Source: JAKACA01 sp050010115 (GTDB taxonomy: Bacteria; Actinomycetota; Acidimicrobiia; Acidimicrobiales; Bog-793). From it: DNA of 36,687 nucleotides. Of this stretch, positions 16,201 through 24,615 are shown piece after piece. The notes beneath the pieces were generated by a model, which made no database searches, was not told the origin of the DNA, and was given only the letters and a program-made list of their open reading frames with translations. The stretch lies in assembly GCA_050010115.1 (NCBI GenBank), contig JBEKLQ010000028.1, forward strand, positions 1 to 36,687. Direction: 5' to 3'. Position numbers and translations under genes: made by a program. Positions within the stretch are counted from its first letter, which is position 1. Every line of letters begins with the position of its first letter.

Positions 16201-17530
16201 CGGCCAGCCTTGGGCGACGGCAACGGTCGGACCCGATGGTGAGTTCACCACACCGGCGCTCGCGGTGCCCGCGCTGGCGGCCACGACAGCCGAGGTCACG
16301 GTGACTGGTCCGGTGAGCGGCGTTGACCAAACGGTGACCCCCGACGTGTCTGCAGACTGGACGTCCTTCCGATTCGCCCCGTACGGCGGGGGTTACAACC
16401 CCTACGAGTTCACACTCAATACGGGCAACGTCGGTCAGCTCACCCCGCTGCCGTGGGCAGGCAAGACGGGCGCGCCGATCAGCGGGTCTGCCACCTACAA
16501 CGACGGGAAGCTCTGGGTCGGATCGACGAACGGGTACATCTACGAGTTCTACGCCCCGACCTACTCGCTCTGGCACAAGCTGTCAACTGGTGGGGCCGTG
16601 GTGTCGGCGGCCGCTACCACGAGCGACCTCGCGGTCAATGACGACATCTTCAGCTCGAAGAGCGGGAGTCTCTACGCCATGACCGACCAATGCAAGCTAA
16701 CGGGGACGGCAAAGTCATGTCTCAAGTGGACGAGCGCGCCGGTCGGTCCGATCGAATCCTCTCCGATCGTTGTCGGGAGCACGATCTACGTAGGCTCGGA
16801 CGACGGGAACCTGTACGCGTTCTATGACAAGTCGGGGAAGCGCCTGTGGTCCGTCGCGACGGGAGGCCCGATCCGCTCCTCGCCGGCCTACGCCGACAAC
16901 CTCATCGTGGTCGGCTCCAACGACGGCAAGCTCTACGGAATCTCGACCGTGCACCGCGATGATGTCGTGTTCACCGGAGCGACCGGAGGCCCTGTCACAT
17001 CGTCGCCGGCGATTGACGGCAACGTGGCCTACGTCGGGTCCCAGGACGGGAGCCTGTACGCCTTCTCGCTCAGTTGCGTCGGTACGTGCACGCCGCTGTG
17101 GACGGCAGCGACCGGCGGACCGATCGAGTCGTCGCCTGCAATCGTCGGAGGCACGATCTATGTCGGGTCGGACGACGGCCACCTCTACGCCTTCAACGAG
17201 GCGACCGGCGCCCTCGAATGGAGCGTGGCCACTGGGGGAGCCGTCATCTCGTCGCCCGTTGTGGCGAACGGAGTCGTGTACTTCGGGTCGAGCGACGGCA
17301 AGGTGTACGCCGCCGACGCAGCGGGCTGCGGCTCCGCCACGTGCACGCCCCTGTGGTCGGCGGCAACGGGCGGGGCCATCGTCTCGTCCCCCATTGTCGC
17401 CGACGGCGTCCTGTACGTCGGCTCGAACGACGGAGACCTGCACGTGTACGGCCTCGGGCCGGCTGATGCCGTACGGGTGGCCCGCTCGGTGGTGGCGGTC
17501 GCGATCGGTCTCGTGGCCGGGCGGATCTGA
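13208..17530 (+). CDS. Giant secreted PKD / PF04185-type phosphoesterase / PKD / PQQ-propeller protein, copy 1
   Basis: A 1440-residue protein with a signal peptide (MKRVIWAGSLILALLVVMAG). Three PKD domains occupy residues about 65-345 (SWDLSFGDGSPDATG type). The phosphoesterase domain spans about 360-775, with the metal-site motif ENRSFDSYFG from Glu373, HLSLVS, and TWDDWGGFYDNVVPP from Thr668. This family includes phospholipase C and acid phosphatase AcpA. Two further PKD domains (about 785-960), an Ig-like segment, and eight PQQ-like blades (about 1080-1417; ATGGPIESSPAI, VGSDDGNLYAF) follow. It should be exported and cleave phosphate esters outside the cell, with PKD and propeller parts mediating contacts (inference). 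Unlike copy 2 it has a C-terminal extension (DAVRVARSVVAVAIGLVAGRI region). The ATG has GAGGGAGG upstream. Confidence 0.93.
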   Translation: MKRVIWAGSLILALLVVMAGTSSATGATASAGRGGAGHARLVADKKKPTIELGIDGKPDPAQDAPVSNVDAIPTSGEAPLTVSFDGSMSTSDTSTIASWDLSFGDGSPDATGEGAPAEPTVSHVYTSAGVFTATLTVTDANGLTGTATCTVTVNAPPPVPPVAALGNSTGSGAGPLTVTFDGSGSTAPNSSIASWELSFGDGQPDATGTGVPSSLTAKHVYKSNGTYRATLTVTNTAGETGTATCVETVAPKTQHPVLAEQTCSGIDPLPVTFDGSASILSNGPITSWDLSFGDGSADSTGTGPPPSPTATHTYSQVGTFVATLTVTGASSYSRATNVVTVAPTPPVPNMSSVIVPNAEGIHKIKHVVVIFQENRSFDSYFGTFPGADGIPMKDGVPTVCLPDPASGGCVKPYHDTSDVNWGALHSNGSYTADLDGGKMDGFVKVAAKMNTLQCFTKVCQPPVATSDVMGYHTAAEIPNYWFWAKEFVLEDHMFASDNSWSLPNHLSLVSLWSATCSQPHNPMSCVSNNDLPSTLPTDYPWTDLTWLLHADNVSWRYYVGTGSTPDCDDDAAYCEASSISPLTPSIWNPLPLFDDVATDGQKNDVVSTAQFYPAALNGTLPAVSWIIPSGVVSEHPENRVSAGQAYVTGLIDSIMEGPDWGSTAIFLTWDDWGGFYDNVVPPEVDSLGYGFRVPAMVISPYAKRGMIDHDVLSFDAFAKFIEDDFLSSARLDPATDGRPDSRPDVREDEPILGDLQDDFNFNQAPLPPLVLQSGPPWGQVPKQQRTPGPTEGEAPLTVSFDASGSTAPNSDVASWDLSFGDGSPDATGTGAPPSPTVSHTYSTPGTYTVQLTITTVDGGTATIDESITVLAPQPVPTLTASPPGGNGPLTAVTFDGSGTTDPDSTITSWDLSFGDGSQDATGTGPPSSPTATHSYIKAGVYPVVLTVHDANGATASVPYTYIVHPIVTLSPSTLVPLGSDVVTGGGLSPGETASITLNGQPWATATVGPDGEFTTPALAVPALAATTAEVTVTGPVSGVDQTVTPDVSADWTSFRFAPYGGGYNPYEFTLNTGNVGQLTPLPWAGKTGAPISGSATYNDGKLWVGSTNGYIYEFYAPTYSLWHKLSTGGAVVSAAATTSDLAVNDDIFSSKSGSLYAMTDQCKLTGTAKSCLKWTSAPVGPIESSPIVVGSTIYVGSDDGNLYAFYDKSGKRLWSVATGGPIRSSPAYADNLIVVGSNDGKLYGISTVHRDDVVFTGATGGPVTSSPAIDGNVAYVGSQDGSLYAFSLSCVGTCTPLWTAATGGPIESSPAIVGGTIYVGSDDGHLYAFNEATGALEWSVATGGAVISSPVVANGVVYFGSSDGKVYAADAAGCGSATCTPLWSAATGGAIVSSPIVADGVLYVGSNDGDLHVYGLGPADAVRVARSVVAVAIGLVAGRI

Positions 17531-17550
17531 CCGGCCGCCCGGCCAGGCCA

Positions 17551-17617
17551 GCGTCGAATTAGGCCGGGCCCATGACCGGTTTCGATCGTGCCCGTGGGCG
17601 GTGGTTTGACGGCCTGA
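17551..17617 (+). pseudogene. Relic of the SDR 3' end between the two phosphoesterase genes
   Basis: These 67 bases align with the last 66 bases of the SDR gene (13061-13126), including its stop codon. By eye there are seven substitutions and one inserted T (at GGTTTCG for GGTTCG), close to 88 percent identity. The match holds AGGCCGGGCC, ATGACCGGT, CGATCGTGCCCGTGG and GGTGGTTTGAC. It sits upstream of copy 2 as the real SDR end sits upstream of copy 1. It marks the left edge of a tandem duplication and encodes nothing on its own. Confidence 0.85.
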
Positions 17618-17672
17618 GGGCCCTGGGCGCGGGTAGGGATAGCATGCCGCACGAGTCTGGCAAAGGGGGCAC

Positions 17673-20600
17673 GTGAAACGGATCGTGTGGACACTGCTGC
17701 TGGCCGTTGGACTTCTAGGCGCAATGGCCGGCTTGTCGGGCGGCGCAGGCTTGGCCGCAAGGTCGGCTCCCACCGCCGGCACCCGCGCCCAGCTGGTCGA
17801 CGATCCGAACGGTCCAGTAGGCGAGCTCAGCGTCATACCGAGCACGGGTGACGCACCGGTCACGGTCAGTTTCGACGGCTCGATGAGCACGTCGGCGACC
17901 TCCACGATCGTGTCGTGGGATCTGAACTTCGGCGACGGTACCCCCGACGCCACCGGCGTGGGCCCGCCTGGGGCCCCTACGGCATCGCACACCTACACGT
18001 CGGCGGGCTACTTCACGGCCACGCTCACCGTGACCGACGCCAACGGCGCGACCGGGATCGCCACGTGCACCGTGACGGTGAACACGCCGCCTCCGGTTTC
18101 TCCGGTCGCCGCGCTGGGCGACAGCACGGGTAAGGGGCTGGTCAGCTCCGCGGTCACTTTCGACGGCTCGAAGAGCACCGCCCCCAACTCGTCGATCGTT
18201 TCGTGGCGCCTCTCGTTCGGGGACGGTAGGGCCGACGCGTCCGGCACCGGAGCACCGCCGTCGCCGACCGCAACGCACGCCTACAAGAAGGGAGGCTCCT
18301 ATACCGCCACGCTCACGGTGACGAACACGACCGGCCAGACCGGTACCAGCAGCTGCGTGGTGACAGTCAATGGAAGGCATCTGGAACCGCTTCCCGTGCT
18401 GGCTGAGCGAACCTGTTCTGGTTCGGCGTCGCTGCCGGTCACCTTCAACGGCTCGGCCAGCTCGGATTCGATCGGGCCCATCACGTCCTGGGACCTCTCA
18501 TTCGGTGACGGCAGGCCCGACGCCACCGGCACCGGTCCGCCCCCCTCGCCGACGGCGACCCACACCTACACCGAGGTCGGGACGTTCACGGCGACCCTGA
18601 CGACCACGGGTCCCGACAGCTCGGGGACGGATCAGACCACCACGACGAACGAAGTGACGGTCACCCCGCCGCCACCGGTGCCCAACTTGAGCTCCGTCGT
18701 CGTCCCGAGCGGGGCCGGCATCCACAAGATCAAGCACGTGGTCGTGATCTACCAGGAGAACCGATCGTTCGACAGTTACTTCGGCACGTTCCCCGGGGCC
18801 GACGGGATACCCATGAGCGACGGTGTCCCGACCGTCTGCAACCCTGATCCACGGGCGGGCACCTGCGTCCAGCCCTACCACGACACCGCCGATACGAATT
18901 TCGGCGGGCCGCACGGTACCCCCGGGTTTCCCATTGACGTGGACGGCGGGAAGATGGACGGCTTCATAGAGGCGGCGGAGGCGAAGACGACTGGCGAATG
19001 CTTCACCACGCTCTGCTCACCGCCTGGCGGGATCACCGACGTGATGGGCTACCACACCGCCGCCGAGATCGCGAACTACTGGAAGTACGCCGAGGAGTTC
19101 ACGCTCAACGACCACTTCTTCGCCAGCGAGGACAGCTGGAGCCTGCCCAGTCACCTCGGGCTGGTGTCGCTCTGGTCCGCCCAATGCTCGGTGGCCGACA
19201 ACCCCATGAGTTGCGTCAGCGCCACTCCGGGCGTGCTTGACGACAGCTACCCGTGGACCGATCTCACCTGGTTGCTCCATGCGGACGACGTGAGCTGGCG
19301 CTACTACGTCGGGACAGGCTCGAGCCCGGACTGCGACGACAACGCCGCCACTTGCGAGGCAACCGGGATGAACCCGAAGGCTGCGAATGTCTGGAACCCG
19401 TTGCCCAACTTCGAGGACGTCAAACAGGACAGTCAGCTCGGCAACATCGTCAGTACGTCCCAGTTCTACCCGGCGGCGCGCGACGGGACGCTTCCGGCCG
19501 TGTCGTGGATCATCCCGAGTGGGCCGGTCAGCGAGCACCCAACGCAGAAGGTGTCATCCGGCATGTCCTACACGACCGGCCTCATCGACGCCATCATGGA
19601 AGGCCCGGACTGGGGAAGCACGGCCATCTTCCTCACGTGGGACGACTGGGGTGGGTTCTACGACAACGTCGTCCCGCCGACCGTCGACGACCTTGGGTAC
19701 GGCATCAGGGTCCCGTTCATCGCCATCAGCCCGTACGCCAAGCGCGGGTTCATCAATCACGAGATCTACAGCACCGACGCGATCGCGGTGTTCATCGAGG
19801 ACGACTTCCTCAACGGTGCGCGCCTCGACCCGGCGACGGACGGCCGCCCGGACTCACGCCCGGACGTGCGGGAGGACGAGCCGATCCTCTCCAACCTGGT
19901 CGACGACTTCAACTTCAACCAGGCCCCGCTGCCACCGCTCGTGCTCCAGAGCGGACCCCCGTGGGGGCCGGTCCCGACGTTGGACCGAACACCGCCGGCC
20001 ACCAACGGAACGGCGCCGCTCACGGTCAGCTTTGACGCGTCCGGGAGCACCGCCCCGGACGCGTCGATCGCCTCCTGGGACCTGTCGTTCGGGGACGGGA
20101 CCCCCGACGACACCGGCGTCGGGGCGCCGCCGTCGCCGACGGTCACCCACACCTACTCGGAGGCGGGTACCTATGACGTGCAGCTGAGCATCACGACTAC
20201 CGCCGGCGCGACGTCGACGCTCTCGGAGCAGATCACCGTGCAACCGCCGCCACCGGTGCCGGCGCTCAACGCCACGCCGCCCGGCGGCAACGCGCCCATC
20301 CCACTCGTGACCTTCGACGGCTCGGCCTCGACTGACCCCACCAGCCCGATCGTGTCCTGGACGCTCACATTCGGCGACGGCAGCCCTCAGGTATCGGGAA
20401 CCGGCCCGCCACCCAGCCCGACCGCCACGCACTCGTATACGGCCGCCGGTACCTACACAGCCACCTTGACGGTGACGGACGCGAACGGTGAATCGGGCTC
20501 GTCCCCGTATACGTTCATCGTCGCTTCTACGTTGAAGGTCACGCTGAAGGAGGTGCCACCAACGGGGAGAACATCGGTGGACGGGTCGGGTTTTGACTCG

Positions 20601-21890
20601 AACGAGAAGGTCGACCTGACGCTCGACGGCCAGCCGTGGACCACCGTCACCGCCGGCACCGACGGGACCTTCGCGTCCCCGATGCTGACGGTTCCGATCG
20701 AGCCGGGTGTCACGGCCTTGCCGGCGACGTACACGATCGAGGCGACCGGTGAGAAAAGTGGGATCACCGCGTCTACGGACGACCTCACCGTGTCGGCGGA
20801 CTGGCCCAGCTACCACTTCGCGCCCTCGGGCGGCTCCTACAACCCGTATGAGTTCACGATCGGGCCCAGCAACGTGGCGGACCTGGCACCGGTCAACTGG
20901 GCAGTCCACACCGGGGGCCCGGTCAGCTCGACTCCGGACATCGTGGACGGTCAGCTGTGGTCGGCCTCGCAGAACGGGGACGTCTACCTGGTCAACACCC
21001 CGAGCTACGCACTGTGGCAGAGGTTCAAGACCGGTGGCCCGGTCGTGGCATCGCCAACGGAGGCCAGCAACGACGTCATCGTCGGGTCGGAGTCCGGAAA
21101 GCTGTTCGGGTACGATGGCTCGTGCCGGGATTTCGCGGGCCCCGCCGGCTGTAAGTACTGGTCGGTGTCGCTCGGTAGCCCGATCGAGTCGTCTGCGGCC
21201 GTCTCCGGTGGGACGATCTACGTGGGCGCCAACAACGGCAATCTGTATGCCCTTAAAGTTGTTGGGCACGCGCCGAAATGGCAGGTGGCCACGGGCGGCG
21301 CCATCCAGTCGACCCCGGCCGTCTCGGGCAGCACGATCGTGGTCGGCTCCAACGACGGCGATGTCTACGGGATCTCGACGAAGGGCCAGATCCTCTGGAC
21401 CGGTGTCACCGGCGGTCCCGTCACGTCGTCGCCGGCGATCGTGGGCAACGTCGCCTATGTCGGGTCAGAGGACGGGAATCTGTACGCCTTCCCGTTGAAC
21501 TGCAGCGGGACGTGCGCACCACTGTGGACCGCCGCGACCGGCGGGCCGATCGAGTCGTCGCCGGCCATCGCCAACGGGATGCTCTACATCGGCTCGGATG
21601 ACGGCAACCTGTACGCCTTCGACCTCGCCAACGGCACACTCGAGTGGACCATCGGTACGGGCGGCCCCGTCGTCTCGTCACCGTCTGTTGCCAACGGCGT
21701 CGTCTACTTCGGCTCCAACGACGACAACGTCTACGCAGCCAACGCTGCCGGGTGCAGCGCTCCAGTTTGCGCTCCCCTGTGGTCGGCGACCACGGGGGGC
21801 CCGGTGCAGTCCTCGCCGGCCATCTCGAACGGAGTGCTGTACGTGGGGTCGAACGACGAGATGGTGCACGTCTACGCGCTACCGGGTTAG
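17673..21890 (+). CDS. Giant secreted PKD / PF04185-type phosphoesterase / PKD / PQQ-propeller protein, copy 2
   Basis: A 1405-residue paralogue of the gene just upstream, with the same domain order. It has a signal peptide (MKRIVWTLLLAVGLLGAMAG), three PKD domains (about 65-350), and a phosphoesterase domain with ENRSFDSYFG from Glu362 and TWDDWGGFYDNVVPP from Thr655. Two PKD domains, an Ig-like segment and eight PQQ-like blades follow, ending VYALPG. Catalytic motifs are identical to copy 1 and both look active. The linkers and the third PKD domain differ most (for example a Thr-rich DQTTTTNEVTV insertion). The GTG start at 17673 is preceded by AAGGGGG. The gene is 142 bases after copy 1 and ends convergently against the thiolase gene. 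Confidence 0.93.
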   Translation: MKRIVWTLLLAVGLLGAMAGLSGGAGLAARSAPTAGTRAQLVDDPNGPVGELSVIPSTGDAPVTVSFDGSMSTSATSTIVSWDLNFGDGTPDATGVGPPGAPTASHTYTSAGYFTATLTVTDANGATGIATCTVTVNTPPPVSPVAALGDSTGKGLVSSAVTFDGSKSTAPNSSIVSWRLSFGDGRADASGTGAPPSPTATHAYKKGGSYTATLTVTNTTGQTGTSSCVVTVNGRHLEPLPVLAERTCSGSASLPVTFNGSASSDSIGPITSWDLSFGDGRPDATGTGPPPSPTATHTYTEVGTFTATLTTTGPDSSGTDQTTTTNEVTVTPPPPVPNLSSVVVPSGAGIHKIKHVVVIYQENRSFDSYFGTFPGADGIPMSDGVPTVCNPDPRAGTCVQPYHDTADTNFGGPHGTPGFPIDVDGGKMDGFIEAAEAKTTGECFTTLCSPPGGITDVMGYHTAAEIANYWKYAEEFTLNDHFFASEDSWSLPSHLGLVSLWSAQCSVADNPMSCVSATPGVLDDSYPWTDLTWLLHADDVSWRYYVGTGSSPDCDDNAATCEATGMNPKAANVWNPLPNFEDVKQDSQLGNIVSTSQFYPAARDGTLPAVSWIIPSGPVSEHPTQKVSSGMSYTTGLIDAIMEGPDWGSTAIFLTWDDWGGFYDNVVPPTVDDLGYGIRVPFIAISPYAKRGFINHEIYSTDAIAVFIEDDFLNGARLDPATDGRPDSRPDVREDEPILSNLVDDFNFNQAPLPPLVLQSGPPWGPVPTLDRTPPATNGTAPLTVSFDASGSTAPDASIASWDLSFGDGTPDDTGVGAPPSPTVTHTYSEAGTYDVQLSITTTAGATSTLSEQITVQPPPPVPALNATPPGGNAPIPLVTFDGSASTDPTSPIVSWTLTFGDGSPQVSGTGPPPSPTATHSYTAAGTYTATLTVTDANGESGSSPYTFIVASTLKVTLKEVPPTGRTSVDGSGFDSNEKVDLTLDGQPWTTVTAGTDGTFASPMLTVPIEPGVTALPATYTIEATGEKSGITASTDDLTVSADWPSYHFAPSGGSYNPYEFTIGPSNVADLAPVNWAVHTGGPVSSTPDIVDGQLWSASQNGDVYLVNTPSYALWQRFKTGGPVVASPTEASNDVIVGSESGKLFGYDGSCRDFAGPAGCKYWSVSLGSPIESSAAVSGGTIYVGANNGNLYALKVVGHAPKWQVATGGAIQSTPAVSGSTIVVGSNDGDVYGISTKGQILWTGVTGGPVTSSPAIVGNVAYVGSEDGNLYAFPLNCSGTCAPLWTAATGGPIESSPAIANGMLYIGSDDGNLYAFDLANGTLEWTIGTGGPVVSSPSVANGVVYFGSNDDNVYAANAAGCSAPVCAPLWSATTGGPVQSSPAISNGVLYVGSNDEMVHVYALPG

Positions 21891-21974
21891 TCGCTCGCGG
21901 CCCGAGAGCCTCCCGCGGCCCTCGGGGCGCCCGAGTCCCTCGAGCGTGACAGGGCGCAGCAGCCGCGCTCGCTG

Positions 21975-23186
21975 CTAGCTCAGGCGCTCCACGATCATCG
22001 CCATACCCTGGCCACCTCCGACACACATCGTCTCGAGGCCGATCGTCTTGTCCTGGTTCTCGAGGCCGTTGATCAGCGTCGTCATGATGCGGGCACCGGT
22101 CATGCCGAACGGGTGACCGAGAGCGATCGCCCCGCCGTGGACGTTCAGCTTGTCCCAGTCGATCCCGAGGCGGGTTGCCGACGGGATCACCTGAGCGGCG
22201 AACGCTTCGTTGATCTCGACCAGGTCGACGTCGTCCATCGTCATTCCTGCCCGCTTCAACGCCTGGCGGCTCGCCTCGATCGGGCCGAGGCCCATGATCT
22301 CGGGGTGGAGTGCGCTGACCCCGCTCGCCACGAAGCGGGCGAGGGGACGCAGGCCGAGCTCGGCAGCTCGGGTGTCGCTCATGACCACGACCGCCGCCGC
22401 GCCGTCGTTGAGCGGGCAGGCGTTGCCGGCGGTGATCCGTCCGTCGGGGCGGAACACCGGCTTCAACTGGGCGAGGCCCGCCACGGTCGTGCCGTCCCGA
22501 GGACCGTCGTCCTTCGCGACCACGGTTCCGTCGGCCAGCGTGTAGGGCGTGATCTCCCGCTCGAAGAAGCCGTTCTGCTGGTTCTCCACCGCCCGCTGCT
22601 GTGACAAGGCGGCGAAGGAGTCCATCGATTCCCGGCTGACGTTCTCGTACTCGGCGACGTTCTCGGCGGTCTGGCCCATGGCGATGTAGATGTCGGGCAG
22701 GCCCTCGGCAGGCTCCCAGGCCTCACCTCCGGCTTCACCCCGCTTGGCGCTTCGAGCCTCGGCCTCGGCGAACACCGGGTTGTGCGACCCCGGGACGCCA
22801 TCGGAGCTCCCGGCGAAGAACCGGCTCGTCGTCTCCACTCCCGCAGCGATGAAGCAGTCACCCTCGCCGGCGCGGATGGCGTGCGCCGCCATGCGGATGG
22901 TCTGCAGCGAGGAGGAGCAGTACCGGTTGACGGTGACGCCAGGGCAGCCCTCGAGGCCGGCCAGGATCGCCACCACCCGCGCCAGATTGAAACCCGCCTC
23001 CCCTGCAGGCTGGCCACAACCCATGAGCAGGTCCTCGATCTCCTCAGGCGGCAGGTCCGGGACCTTGGCCAGGAGGGCCTTCACGACATGGGCAGCGAGA
23101 TCGTCCGGGCGGACGTCCTTCATGGAACCTTTGAACGCGCGGCCGATGGGGCTTCGAGCGGTGGCGACGATGACGGCTTCGGGCAT
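21975..23186 (-). CDS. Acetyl-CoA C-acyltransferase (thiolase)
   Basis: A 403-residue thiolase that cleaves 3-ketoacyl-CoA with CoA in beta-oxidation. The nucleophile Cys90 is in VNRYCSSSLQ. The second catalytic set is NEAFA, GHP (in GGAIALGHPFG) and the Cys of MCVGGGQG near the C-terminus. The N-terminus MPEAVIVATARSPIGRAFKG is typical for the family, so the ATG at 23186 was chosen; ATG codons at 23198 and 23225 are in frame upstream. It is divergent from the fadE pair, and the gap holds a KstR-type box. The substrate may be a steroid side-chain or fatty acyl-CoA, and the gene does not look like a close copy of FadA5. Confidence 0.9.
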   Translation of the reverse strand: MPEAVIVATARSPIGRAFKGSMKDVRPDDLAAHVVKALLAKVPDLPPEEIEDLLMGCGQPAGEAGFNLARVVAILAGLEGCPGVTVNRYCSSSLQTIRMAAHAIRAGEGDCFIAAGVETTSRFFAGSSDGVPGSHNPVFAEAEARSAKRGEAGGEAWEPAEGLPDIYIAMGQTAENVAEYENVSRESMDSFAALSQQRAVENQQNGFFEREITPYTLADGTVVAKDDGPRDGTTVAGLAQLKPVFRPDGRITAGNACPLNDGAAAVVVMSDTRAAELGLRPLARFVASGVSALHPEIMGLGPIEASRQALKRAGMTMDDVDLVEINEAFAAQVIPSATRLGIDWDKLNVHGGAIALGHPFGMTGARIMTTLINGLENQDKTIGLETMCVGGGQGMAMIVERLS

Positions 23187-23238
23187 GGCGGCGAGCATAG
23201 GCAGCGCCGTGCGGTCCCGTCGCACCCGGCGCCTCGGC

Positions 23239-23313
23239 GCCTCACGGCCGGCGCCTCAGAGCCTCGGTGCCTCGGCGCCTCGGTGCCTCACGGCCGGCGC
23301 CTCAGAGCCTCGG
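23239..23313. repeat. GC-rich direct repeats, 46-bp period
   Basis: A 29-base sequence beginning GCCTCACGGCCGGCGCCTCA occurs exactly at 23239-23267 and 23285-23313. Shorter GCCTCAGAGC and GCCTCGG(C/T) variants fill the surroundings from about 23230 to 23335. The block lies between the thiolase start and the KstR-type site. It is simple-sequence expansion with no evident coding role. Confidence 0.85.
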
Positions 23314-23362
23314 CGCCTCAGAGCCGGCGCCTGTCCCGCCCGCGGCCTCCGCACGCAAAAAC

Positions 23363-23376
23363 TAGAACGCGTTACA
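23363..23376. promoter_or_regulatory. KstR-type operator upstream of fadE26/fadE27-like genes
   Basis: TAGAACGCGTTACA fits the palindromic KstR consensus TnnAACnnGTTnnA at every fixed position. It lies 53 bases before the fadE26-like start and 177 bases from the divergent thiolase start. KstR is the TetR-type repressor of cholesterol catabolism in mycobacteria and rhodococci, released by steroid-CoA ligands. A second match lies upstream of the P450 gene. Confidence 0.7.
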
Positions 23377-23429
23377 CTTTCGCCGACTCCGCCGCACCGG
23401 ACGAAGGTGCGTGCCCTGAGGGAGGCTTC

Positions 23430-24593
23430 ATGCAGATCGGCTTGGACGAGGACCAGCAGTCGCTCCGCAAGCAGCTGCGGGAGTACTACGCCCGCATCCT
23501 CACGCCTGAGGTGGTGAAGGCGCTGGAGGTCCCAGGCATCACGCCGACCCATCGTGAGATCGCCCGGCAGATGGGCACCGACGGCTGGCTCGGGATCGGC
23601 TGGCCGAAGGAGTACGGGGGCCAGGGTCGCTCGACGATGGAGCAGTTCATCTTCTTCGACGAGTCGATGCGTGCCGGGGCGCCGGTCCCCATGCTCACGA
23701 TCAACACCGTCGGGCCGACGATCATGCGGTTCGGGAGCGACGAGTTGCGCCAGCGCTTCCTGCCGCCGATCCTGCGCGGCGAGATCCACTTCTGTATCGG
23801 TTACACCGAGCCCGGTTCGGGCACCGACCTCGCTTCCTTGACGACCAGGGCGGAGCGCGACGGCGACGAGTACGTCATCAACGGCGCCAAGATCTTCACC
23901 AGCCTTTCGACCGACGCCGACTACGTGTGGCTGGCGGCACGGACCAACCCCGATGCCGGCAAGCACCGGGGGATCTCGATCTTCATCGTGCCGACGTCCT
24001 CGGAGGGCTTCTCCTACACGCCCATGCGCCTGCTGCACGGGCACGACATCAACCAGACGTTCTACGAGTACGTCCGCGTCCCTGCGCAAAACCTCGTCGG
24101 CGGCGAGAACAACGGCTGGACGCTCATCACGAACCAGCTGAACCACGAGCGGGTGACGCTGTGCTCGGTAGGGCCGATCGAGAAGGCGTTCACCGACGTC
24201 GTCGCATGGGCAGCTGCGACCACGCGGCCGAGCGGAGGACGAGTGGTCGACGACGCATGGGTGCAGCACGAGCTGGCGCTCGTGCGGGCGAAGCTCGAAT
24301 TCCTCCGCCTGGCCAACTGGAAGGTGGCGAGCTCGCCGTCGCTGGACGTGGCCGACGCCTCCACGGTGAAGGTGTTCGGCACCGAGTTCTACCTCGACGC
24401 GCTCCGGCGGCTCATGGAGATCGTCGGGCCGCAGGCGTACCTCTCGGGCGATTCACCGGGCTCGGTGCTGCACGGACGGTTGGAGAAGCTGACGCGGGGT
24501 TTCCTCATCCTCACCTTCGGTGGTGGTGCCAACGAGATCCAGCGGGAGCTGATCGCCATGTTCGGTCTCGATATGCCCCACTCGGGCCGCTGA
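23430..24593 (+). CDS. fadE26: Acyl-CoA dehydrogenase, FadE26-like subunit of a heteromeric steroid side-chain dehydrogenase
   Basis: A 387-residue flavoprotein. From memory of mycobacterial FadE26, the matching stretches include GWLGIGWPKEYGGQGRS, APVPMLTIN, IGYTEPGSGTDLASL, NQLNHERV and LILTFGGGANEIQRELI. FadE26 pairs with FadE27 in an alpha2beta2 dehydrogenase that starts beta-oxidation of the cholesterol side-chain CoA ester. Glu240 in NHER sits where I expect the catalytic base. The ATG at 23430 has GGAGG five bases upstream. A longer frame upstream crosses the repeat block and the operator, so it is not coding. The partner gene follows after 22 bases, and a KstR-type box lies 53 bases upstream. 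Confidence 0.88.
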   Translation: MQIGLDEDQQSLRKQLREYYARILTPEVVKALEVPGITPTHREIARQMGTDGWLGIGWPKEYGGQGRSTMEQFIFFDESMRAGAPVPMLTINTVGPTIMRFGSDELRQRFLPPILRGEIHFCIGYTEPGSGTDLASLTTRAERDGDEYVINGAKIFTSLSTDADYVWLAARTNPDAGKHRGISIFIVPTSSEGFSYTPMRLLHGHDINQTFYEYVRVPAQNLVGGENNGWTLITNQLNHERVTLCSVGPIEKAFTDVVAWAAATTRPSGGRVVDDAWVQHELALVRAKLEFLRLANWKVASSPSLDVADASTVKVFGTEFYLDALRRLMEIVGPQAYLSGDSPGSVLHGRLEKLTRGFLILTFGGGANEIQRELIAMFGLDMPHSGR

Positions 24594-24615
24594 GCCGGCC
24601 AGTCAGGAGCGCACG

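Noticed and set aside
13361..21269. Long minus-strand frames opposite both giant genes (for example 13361-14854, 16715-17992, 19854-21269)
   Set aside because: Arg-rich shadows that mirror the PKD and PQQ repeats; no start signals or domains.
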